52,276 nt of DNA, taken from assembly GCA_016934985.1 (NCBI GenBank), contig JAFGRU010000113.1:1-52276 (forward strand). The letters run 5' to 3'. The stretch is from Deltaproteobacteria bacterium (GTDB taxonomy: Bacteria; Desulfobacterota; Desulfuromonadia; Desulfuromonadales; JAAYDE01). A program made the position numbers and the translations under genes. Shown one piece after another: positions 45,749 to 52,276 of the stretch. Position 1 is the stretch's first letter. Every line of letters starts with the position of its first letter. The notes under the pieces were generated by a model. It was not told the origin of the DNA, ran no database searches, and saw only the letters and a list, made by a program, of their open reading frames with translations.

Positions 45749-46528
45749 TTATTCCGTATTTACCGATTTATTCCGCGAATAAATAATTTTCAGGCCCTTA
45801 AGGGCCAGAAACGGGTCAATTTCGTCAATTGTTCGCGATGTCGGGGCAATGATCTCACACAACCCCCCTGTTGCCACCACAAGGGGCGGTTCCTCAGCCT
45901 CTTCTTTCATTCTCCCGACGATGCCGTCAACCAAACCGACGTAGCCGAAAAAAAGGCCGGCCTGAATGCTGTTAACCGTATTCTTAGCTATAATCTGAGG
46001 CGGCCGAACCAGTTCAACCCGCGGCAGTTTACTGGCAGCCTCGAAAAGAGCCTCCGACGAAATATTCAATCCCGGCGCGATAGCCCCGCCCAGATACTCT
46101 CCTTTGGCAGTAACATAGTCGAAGGTGGTTGCCGTACCGAAGTCAACAACGATTAGATTGCGGCGATACTCTTCAAAGGCAGCCACCGCATTGACAATGC
46201 GATCCGCCCCAACTTCACGAGGATTCTCATAAAGAATTGGCATACCGGTTCGGATGCCCGGCCCGACGATATAGGGCTTAAGGCGGAAGTACCTTTGGCA
46301 CAAATCCGCAAGGGTGTTGAGCATTGGCGGGACAACGCAGGAGATTATGATGTCGCAGATATCCCCAATATCAATCCCTTTAAAACCAAATAACTGCCGA
46401 ACCAGAATGGCATACTCATCATCGGTCCGATGTTTTTCGGTACTGATACGCCAGTTTTCAAAAAGCTCATCTCCCTTGAATACACCCAATACAATATTGG
46501 TGTTGCCGACATCAAAAACCAATAGCAT
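45749..46528 (-). CDS. coaX: Type III pantothenate kinase
   Basis: The 259-residue enzyme phosphorylates pantothenate, the first step of coenzyme A synthesis. It shows the ASKHA-fold motifs [36 protein letters not shown] and [11 protein letters not shown]. CoaX needs a monovalent cation and is not inhibited by CoA. It follows the biotin ligase gene, with about 150 bases between, and precedes the EF-G-like gene. Confidence 0.95.
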   Translation of the reverse strand: MLLVFDVGNTNIVLGVFKGDELFENWRISTEKHRTDDEYAILVRQLFGFKGIDIGDICDIIISCVVPPMLNTLADLCQRYFRLKPYIVGPGIRTGMPILYENPREVGADRIVNAVAAFEEYRRNLIVVDFGTATTFDYVTAKGEYLGGAIAPGLNISSEALFEAASKLPRVELVRPPQIIAKNTVNSIQAGLFFGYVGLVDGIVGRMKEEAEEPPLVVATGGLCEIIAPTSRTIDEIDPFLALKGLKIIYSRNKSVNTE

Positions 46529-46681
46529 GGCTCTTATCTCTATTATTTGAATTGCAACCGTTCAACAAAAACTCCCGATACTCATAAAAAGACATCTTTC
46601 GCCGCAATGAGTTCATCCAAAGCGCGGGGGTGGCAAGCCCCCCTCAATCATCAAAGTGGACAATTACATTTGACTTCACAC

Positions 46682-47467
46682 TTAATCATGAATCAAACGG
46701 ATATCGGCGGACAACAGCCTCTCCTCCCGCCCATCCTGACCACGCAAAAGCAGAAATCCTTCCTCGTCGATGCCCAGCACCTCGCCGCTCACACTTCTGC
46801 CTTCCGCATCCATATCCACCCGGCGACCGATCATACCGCAATACGACTCCCACTCCTTCCGTAAACTGGAAAACCCTTCCTCGAAATAGCGAAAGTAGAG
46901 CCGATCCAACAATTGAAAGTAATTCCGGGCAAATAGCTCACGGGAAACGGCCTCTCCCTGTTCCAGCATAACGGAAGTCGCCGGGAAAAGCTCCCTCTCG
47001 GGCAACTGATCACAAGTCATGTTGAGATTCACACCCAATCCCAGGACCAGATAGTTGATCTTTTCCTGGGAAGCGCAAAGTTCGTTCAAAACTCCGCCGA
47101 TTTTCTTCCCGTTTAACAGAATATCATTGGGCCATTTGACCTGTGCCTCAACAGAAAAACTGTCCCTCAGGGCTCCAGCAGCAGCCAAAGAGGTGATAAA
47201 AGTGATCTGGCCGGCCTTGCGCGGCAAAACCGCTGGACGTAGGACCACAGAGCCATAGAAATTGACCCCTGGCGGCGAAAGCCACGGCCGTCCCAAGCGC
47301 CCTTTGCCACCGGTCTGGCAATCGGCGAGAACAACCGTGCCCTCGGGGGTGCCCTCCTCCGCCAGTTGCCGGGCCACAAGATTGGTGCTTTCGGTCGTAC
47401 CCAGGAAAAGAAGACGGGAGCAGACAATGCGTGTAGCCATACTTTCAGGACTAAAAGACCAAGTCAT
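46682..47467 (-). CDS. birA: Biotin--[acetyl-CoA-carboxylase] ligase, monofunctional
   Basis: The 261-residue enzyme activates biotin to biotinyl-5'-AMP and attaches it to carrier proteins. The biotinoyl-AMP loop is GGKGRLGRPW (GRGRRG-like), followed by KWPNDILLNGKKIGGVL and GLGVNLN. The N-terminal helix-turn-helix of the bifunctional BirA is missing, so it should not repress bio genes. The ATG 47467 has GGAAA nearby; an inner start at 47440 is possible. It lies between nadC and coaX. Confidence 0.92.
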   Translation of the reverse strand: MTWSFSPESMATRIVCSRLLFLGTTESTNLVARQLAEEGTPEGTVVLADCQTGGKGRLGRPWLSPPGVNFYGSVVLRPAVLPRKAGQITFITSLAAAGALRDSFSVEAQVKWPNDILLNGKKIGGVLNELCASQEKINYLVLGLGVNLNMTCDQLPERELFPATSVMLEQGEAVSRELFARNYFQLLDRLYFRYFEEGFSSLRKEWESYCGMIGRRVDMDAEGRSVSGEVLGIDEEGFLLLRGQDGREERLLSADIRLIHD

Positions 47468-47504
47468 ATACTATTTCCAAATTTTGCAGCGACCTTTCCC
47501 TGCT

Positions 47505-48338
47505 TCAGACTATTCCCGAAAAGAGCAGAGAAATATCTACCGCTTCGCTGGAATGGGTCAGCGCCCCGACAGAAATGAAATCAACTCCGGCTTCCGCCAG
47601 GGGGCGGACCGTATCAAGAGCAACGCCGCCCGAAGCTTCTACCAAAGCCCTGCCCTGAATTTCTTTGACCGCCTCCCGCACCATCTCTAACGGCATATTG
47701 TCAAGAAGGATAATATCCGCTCCGGCCTCAAGCGCTTCACGAACCTCAGCCAGGGTTTGGGTTTCAATTTCTATTTTCAGGGTGTGGGGAGCCATCTTCC
47801 TGGCACTGGCCACCGCTGCTGTTATGCCACCCGCTGCCAGTATATGATTCTCTTTAATCAGAATACCGTCAGCCAGGTTAAAACGATGATTGCGTCCGCC
47901 GCCTACTCTCACGGCGTACTTTTCCAATACCCGCAAACCCGGAGTCGTCTTGCGCGTGTCAACCACGGCCGCGGCAGTTCCCTGAAGAACCTCCACAAAA
48001 CGCCGGGTATGAGTGGCAATGCCGCTCAATCGCTGGAGAAAATTCAACGCCACTCTTTCTCCCTGGAGCAGAGACCGGGCAGGGCCGTCAAGGCAGGCGA
48101 AAACGTCACCGTTTTTGACCTCATCGCCGTCTTTGGCATAAGAGAAAAAACAGACCTTGGGATCAACCTGACGGAAAGTTTCCCTGGCCACATCAAGGCC
48201 GGCAAGGATAAAATCCTCTTTGGCCAGGAACTCAGCTTTACTTTCACTGTGAAGGGCCACCGTGGTCGATGAAGTAATATCGCCCGGCCCTAGATCCTCT
48301 GCTAATGCCCTTTGAATTATCGCTTGTATATCAAACAC
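47505..48338 (-). CDS. nadC: Nicotinate-nucleotide pyrophosphorylase (quinolinate phosphoribosyltransferase)
   Basis: The 277-residue enzyme makes nicotinate mononucleotide from quinolinate and PRPP in NAD synthesis. Typical text is AEDLGPGDITS, ERVALNFLQRLSGIAT, VDTRKTTPGLRVLEKYAVRVGGGRNHRFNL, IEIETQTLAEV, DIILLDNMPLEMVREAV and VEASGGVALD. The length matches the family. It is the first of the nadC-birA-coaX run. Confidence 0.96.
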   Translation of the reverse strand: MFDIQAIIQRALAEDLGPGDITSSTTVALHSESKAEFLAKEDFILAGLDVARETFRQVDPKVCFFSYAKDGDEVKNGDVFACLDGPARSLLQGERVALNFLQRLSGIATHTRRFVEVLQGTAAAVVDTRKTTPGLRVLEKYAVRVGGGRNHRFNLADGILIKENHILAAGGITAAVASARKMAPHTLKIEIETQTLAEVREALEAGADIILLDNMPLEMVREAVKEIQGRALVEASGGVALDTVRPLAEAGVDFISVGALTHSSEAVDISLLFSGIV

Positions 48339-48582
48339 TTAAACACCATTCTCTGAGCTTTAAAGGTGCTTTTATAGCATACCACCAAGATTCCTAGCAA
48401 CTGAAAAGAGAGCTGTAAATCCAACGATTTTTCTTTACATAAAACACTTTTATGATAGAAAAAGGGGTGCTCACAGGGAAGAGAAAAACCCTGAATATTA
48501 ATAGTCTTACACAAAACTGATTCTCCCGCCATAAGGAAGAAAACACGTAAAAAATTATTAAATCTAATTTAAGGGTAATAAT

Positions 48583-49473
48583 ATGAAAAGGTTGATCGGA
48601 AAAGAAGCTCTATTGTTGTTGGCGGCAGCTTGCTTTTTAGGCGGTTGCGTAAGCAAATCCATCTATGAGCAAAAGGAGCTGGAGGCCGCCCAGCTGAGCC
48701 AGGCATTCAAAACCCTGGAAGAGGAGAACCGAGCGCTTTTAGAGCAGAAAAAAGACCTCGTCCTCCAAAAAGAGGATTTGACCCTCAATTTCCAGGAACT
48801 GTCCGAGCAAAATTCCGAACTCCGACGCAACCTGCTGCAAATCAGAAAGGAACTGGATTATCAAAGGCAGGTTCTGACCGAGAAAAATCTGCAGGCGGAA
48901 AAAACCATTCAGGATATCCGAGCAGAAACCGATCTTCTTGAACAGCAGATCGAACAAGAACGCATCGCCCGCGAAGCCAGGCTGGCGGAAATCAAATCGA
49001 CCTATGACACCCTGGTAAAAACCATGGAAGAGGAAATTCAAACCGGCGAGGTGCAGATTTCCCGGTTAAAAGGAAAACTGACTGTCAACCTGGTGGAAAA
49101 AATCCTTTTTGAATCGGGAAGCGCTGATATCAAACCTCAAGGGCTGGAGGTTTTACAGAGGGTAGGAAAAATTCTTAAAGAGGTCAAGGACAAGAATATC
49201 CTTGTTGAAGGTCATACAGATAATATTCCCATCAGTTCGCGCCTGCGGGGGACCTTTCCCTCCAACTGGGAATTGTCCACCACTCGCGCTGTCAACGTCG
49301 TACACTTTTTACAAGACCGAATCGGCATTAAGGGGGAAAAACTGTCGGCCTGCGGTTACAGCCAATACCAGCCGGTAGGTGACAATCAAAGTGCAAAGGG
49401 CCGGGCTCAGAATCGCCGCATTCAGATTGTTCTGGTTCCTGCAGAGGCCCAAGTGGTCACACCACTGCAATAA
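48583..49473 (+). CDS. OmpA-type peptidoglycan-binding lipoprotein with coiled coil
   Basis: The 296-residue protein has a lipoprotein signal ending LGGC (Cys 22), a long coiled coil (about 30-165, rich in Glu, Gln and Leu), and an OmpA/MotB domain (about 170-290). The peptidoglycan site is visible as LVEGHTDNIPI, PSNWELSTTRAVNVVHFLQ and GRAQNRRIQI. It should tie an outer-membrane lipid anchor to the cell wall. It has its own transcription unit, divergent from nadC. Confidence 0.88.
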   Translation: MKRLIGKEALLLLAAACFLGGCVSKSIYEQKELEAAQLSQAFKTLEEENRALLEQKKDLVLQKEDLTLNFQELSEQNSELRRNLLQIRKELDYQRQVLTEKNLQAEKTIQDIRAETDLLEQQIEQERIAREARLAEIKSTYDTLVKTMEEEIQTGEVQISRLKGKLTVNLVEKILFESGSADIKPQGLEVLQRVGKILKEVKDKNILVEGHTDNIPISSRLRGTFPSNWELSTTRAVNVVHFLQDRIGIKGEKLSACGYSQYQPVGDNQSAKGRAQNRRIQIVLVPAEAQVVTPLQ

Positions 49474-49539
49474 ACCCTTGGCTGAAAACAAAGCTAAGCG
49501 GACTACCGGCGAGACAGTAAATAGCAAAAAAGGAGTATC

Positions 49540-50187
49540 TCATGCCGCCATGGTTTTTTGCCACAAAGCCGGCAGGTCGATGGATTGGTTGAAATCAACA
49601 AGAACCATTCCTTCGGAATCTCTTGAAACCATAAGATCGAGGCAGGCACCGTCCTTTAATGCCAGTGATTTCCCTGGATCGGCAGATGTCTCAATATCCT
49701 TGCCGCCATCATGGAAATACCCAACGGGAGCCCCCTGACGGTAGAAGATGATAGCCACCTGGGTTCCCACATAGACCCTCAGAGCTCCACTGATATGCTC
49801 TTTCTTTATGTGCTGAAGAAGGAACGGCACGTCCAGCAAAAGCAGTTCCTGCCCTTGATAAATGATATTTCCGTGCAGAATTTCAAAAAGATTCATCAAA
49901 AGGCGGGTGGTCACGCTGTAGATATGGAGAAGACTTCTTCCGGTGTGGATATTTTGGAAAATACTGGTCAAGGCGCGTAGAGCGATGAGGTTTTCTTTTT
50001 CCTTTTGAAAAAAGATCCCTATCATTTTGCCCCGGTTAAACAGAATAACACCCGTCCCTTCGGGACAATCAAAACGAAGATAACCGGTAAAATGACCCGT
50101 TTGAAGTTTTTTGAGACAATCGAGAAGATCGAAATTCTTCAAGCCAATCTTTTCCTTGACAGCTTTTCCACGTGGCAAAATCAACAT
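49540..50187 (-). CDS. DUF4388/PATAN-like protein with two related units
   Basis: The 215-residue product contains two similar units. Each has a helix pair followed by a beta segment: LLDCLKKLQTGHFTGYLRF...GVILFNRGKMIGIFF and FLLQHIKKEHISGALRVYV...AIIFYRQGAPVGYFHDG. This pattern recalls DUF4388 (PATAN) domains, found in signalling proteins of delta-proteobacteria. There is no signal peptide or membrane helix. GAGG lies before the ATG. It stands 69 bases upstream of nothing clearly functional and close to the ABC-F gene; its partner is unknown. Confidence 0.7.
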   Translation of the reverse strand: MLILPRGKAVKEKIGLKNFDLLDCLKKLQTGHFTGYLRFDCPEGTGVILFNRGKMIGIFFQKEKENLIALRALTSIFQNIHTGRSLLHIYSVTTRLLMNLFEILHGNIIYQGQELLLLDVPFLLQHIKKEHISGALRVYVGTQVAIIFYRQGAPVGYFHDGGKDIETSADPGKSLALKDGACLDLMVSRDSEGMVLVDFNQSIDLPALWQKTMAA

Positions 50188-50255
50188 GACACAACCTCGT
50201 TTTTATTTTTAGGGGGCATTAACCGAGGCTCATTCTTTGCAAAATCTTCGCCAGT

Positions 50256-52175
50256 TCAGTCTACCAGAACCTGATCCCATTGTTCATAGAGGCTTTCAAT
50301 CTCACCGCGAAGCGCTTCGTATTTTCTTAAAGTGTCTCCGCAGGACTCGCCATTCGCGTAGAAATCCGGCCCACCCATTGTCTTTTCAAGTTCCGCCACC
50401 TCCCCCTCAAGAAACTGAATCCTCTCCTCTAAAAAGGCGATTTCCTTTTCCCTGCGGCGCACCTCCCGCTGTTTTGCCTTACGCTCCAAATGATCGTTCT
50501 TGCGGGAGGTTTTTCCTTCGCTCGTTTCTTTTGAAAGTGTGTCCAGGCGCTGTTCCACACGCAGGATGTCATGACCGCCCCCACCCTCGAGTTCCTTGCT
50601 TTTCAAAAAGTCGGAATAATTGCCCGAATAGGAGACCACCCTTCCCTTGCCGACTTCAAGCACCCTGGTTGCCAGGTGGTCGACGAAATAACGGTCGTGA
50701 GAAACGAAAAGCATGGTTCCGTCATAATTTTTCAGAGCCTCGAGAAGAACGTCCTTTGCATCAATATCGAGGTGGTTGGTCGGCTCATCCAACAGCAGAA
50801 AGTTACAAGGGATGAGAAGCAGCTTGGCCAGAGCCAGACGGTTTCTCTCGCCGCCGGAAAGAATCGCCACTTTTTTGTCAACTTCTTCGCTGGAGAAGAG
50901 AAAGGCACCAAGAATATTGCGCAGGTGGGGGACCATGTCGAAGGGAGCGTCAGCAGTTATTTCCTCCAGGACCGTGCGTGATGCATTGAGCTGCGCGGCC
51001 TGATCCTGAGCAAAATAACCGAGGCTGAGGTTGTGCCCTTCCCTGCGTTCCCCCATACGAGGCAATTCCTTACCGGCAACGAGTCTCATGAGGGTCGATT
51101 TACCTGCACCATTAGCCCCTACCAGAGCAATTCTTTCACCCCGAAGTACAGTCAGATCGACATTTTCAAAGACCGTTAAAGAACCGTAGCCGTGGCCGAT
51201 TCCGTTCATTTCCAGGACCGTTCTTCCCGACCGGGCGGAGGGCGGAAAGCGGAAAGCGATCTTTTTCTGCTGCGGAGGAAGTTCAATCCGCTCAATTTTG
51301 TCAAGCTGCTTGACCCTGCTTTGCACCAGGGAGGCTTTGTTGGCCTGATAGCGAAAGCGATTGATGAAAGCCTCGATTTTTTGAATCTCTTCATCTTGAC
51401 GCTGTCTGGCCTCACGCAGCTGGTCGATCCTTTTTTGCCTCTCCACCAGGAAATGACTGTAATTTCCTGTATATTCATGAATAGCCCCGTTCCATATCTC
51501 AACAATCTTCTCCACCGTGCTGTCGAGAAAAAAACGGTCATGAGAAACCAGAACGACACTAAAAGGATATTCGCGCAGGTAGTTCTCCAACCACTCGCGG
51601 GTCGGCAAATCGAGATGGTTGGTCGGTTCATCGAGAAGCAGAAGGTTGGGACGTTGGAGAAGGAGTTTTGCCAAGGCAATGCGCATCTGCCAGCCGCCGG
51701 AAAAGGTCGCGCAGCTTTTTTCCCAGTCGCTTTTCGCAAACCCGAGTCCGTCAAGAACCCGGGCCACATCCGATTCCATGGTGTAGCCACCGCGCACTCG
51801 GAAGGTTTCCTGCAAAAAGGCGTAGCGTTCCAACAGGCGGGCTTCCTGAGAGCCGGCCAGCTCCTTTTCAAGCCGGGACAGCTCTGTTTCCATGCTGGAA
51901 AGTTCATCTAGAGCCCCCCGCACCTCCTGGAAGAGCGCCTTTGCGCCGAACCCTTCCACTGCCTGAGGGAGATAACCAAAGGTCACCTCCCTGGCAACCT
52001 GAATATCACCGTTGTCAGGTGCCATCTGACCGGCCAGAATTCTGAGAAGAGTCGTCTTACCGGCACCGTTCTGCCCGCACAGGCCAATGCGGCACCTTTT
52101 GTTGATCTGCCAGGAGACATCGGCCAGGATCTTTTTGTCACCAAAATTTTTCGAGACGTTTTTCAGCTGAATCAT
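50256..52175 (-). CDS. ABC-F family ATPase
   Basis: The 639-residue soluble protein has two ABC domains: Walker A GQNGAGKTT (about 34-42) and GANGAGKST, signature SGGWQMR and SGGERNR, Walker B LLLLDEPTNHLD and LLLDEPTNHLD. The linker between them (about 240-290) is the P-site tRNA interaction motif region (RFRYQANKASLVQSR). A charged C-terminal coiled coil follows (about 560-639), as in Uup and YheS. ABC-F proteins act on ribosomes, and some handle stalled ones. Only 17 bases separate its ATG from the IS-like sequence at 52193, so its promoter may lie in that element. Subfamily is not certain. Confidence 0.9.
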   Translation of the reverse strand: MIQLKNVSKNFGDKKILADVSWQINKRCRIGLCGQNGAGKTTLLRILAGQMAPDNGDIQVAREVTFGYLPQAVEGFGAKALFQEVRGALDELSSMETELSRLEKELAGSQEARLLERYAFLQETFRVRGGYTMESDVARVLDGLGFAKSDWEKSCATFSGGWQMRIALAKLLLQRPNLLLLDEPTNHLDLPTREWLENYLREYPFSVVLVSHDRFFLDSTVEKIVEIWNGAIHEYTGNYSHFLVERQKRIDQLREARQRQDEEIQKIEAFINRFRYQANKASLVQSRVKQLDKIERIELPPQQKKIAFRFPPSARSGRTVLEMNGIGHGYGSLTVFENVDLTVLRGERIALVGANGAGKSTLMRLVAGKELPRMGERREGHNLSLGYFAQDQAAQLNASRTVLEEITADAPFDMVPHLRNILGAFLFSSEEVDKKVAILSGGERNRLALAKLLLIPCNFLLLDEPTNHLDIDAKDVLLEALKNYDGTMLFVSHDRYFVDHLATRVLEVGKGRVVSYSGNYSDFLKSKELEGGGGHDILRVEQRLDTLSKETSEGKTSRKNDHLERKAKQREVRRREKEIAFLEERIQFLEGEVAELEKTMGGPDFYANGESCGDTLRKYEALRGEIESLYEQWDQVLVD

Positions 52176-52192
52176 GGCGTTTTTATATCATC

Positions 52193-52276
52193 CTGAATCC
52201 GTGAGAATACAATCGTAAAAACTTCTCGCGAATATTATTAAACAGCTGATTTTATTAGTAAATTATGTTATTATTC
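52193..52276 (+). mobile_element. Left end of a second IS1380-type element (runs off the window)
   Basis: From 52193 the sequence matches the left end of the IS at 315, with 34 of the first 42 positions identical. TGAATCCGTGAG at 52194-52205 is also the reverse complement of that element's right inverted repeat. Whether a whole transposase follows cannot be seen. Confidence 0.65.

Overview
The window looks like chromosomal DNA of a Gram-negative deltaproteobacterium of the Desulfuromonadales (Geobacter, Pelobacter or Desulfuromonas type). This is inferred from gene content: a minor-pilin/PilY1 cluster next to a two-component pair, GlcD/GlcF-type oxidoreductases, an ABC-F/NadC/BirA/CoaX block, many c-di-GMP and PilZ-type signalling proteins, and a LolB-like/TPR lipoprotein pair. 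The taxonomic call is inference, since no rRNA or tRNA gene is present.

Region 1-13.4 kb, almost all on the minus strand, is a type IV pilus accessory region. Read in the direction of transcription it runs: sensor kinase, sigma-54 response regulator, terminator, a sigma-54-like promoter, fimT, pilV, pilW, pilX, a small secreted protein, pilY1, pilE and a strong terminator. Downstream begins what appears to be a second, decayed copy: another fimT with its own sigma-54-like promoter, an IS1380-family element with a frameshifted transposase, a pilV N-terminal fragment, and a hairpin homologous to the terminator after pilE.

Region 13.5-25.5 kb is metabolic and housekeeping. It holds aguA-aguB (agmatine to putrescine), a class V aminotransferase, groES-groEL behind a CIRCE operator, an operon of glcD-glcF and a PP-loop ATPase, radA, a small membrane protein, and a DksA-type zinc-finger gene.

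Region 25.5-32.8 kb (minus strand) carries a degenerate-GGDEF/EAL protein and an operon of a TPR lipoprotein, a LolB-like lipoprotein, a peptide-type binding protein and one DppB-type permease. The usual second permease and ATPases are not seen.

Region 33-39 kb (plus strand) carries an APH-like/P-loop kinase fusion and then the most unusual set: a small two-helix membrane protein, a 1090-residue fusion of a sodium/solute symporter to STAC, GAF and PP2C phosphatase domains, a STAS anti-anti-sigma protein and an RsbW-like ATPase. Together they look like a partner-switching system in which a transporter may be the sensor.

Region 38.9-52.3 kb is mainly minus strand: HAD phosphatase, lgt, an RluA/RluD-family pseudouridine synthase, a REC-PilZ regulator, an MgtC-family protein, a variant EF-G, coaX, a biotin ligase, nadC, an OmpA-type lipoprotein (plus strand), a DUF4388-like protein and an ABC-F ATPase. 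The window closes with the left end of a second IS1380-type element about 18 bp upstream of the ABC-F start codon.
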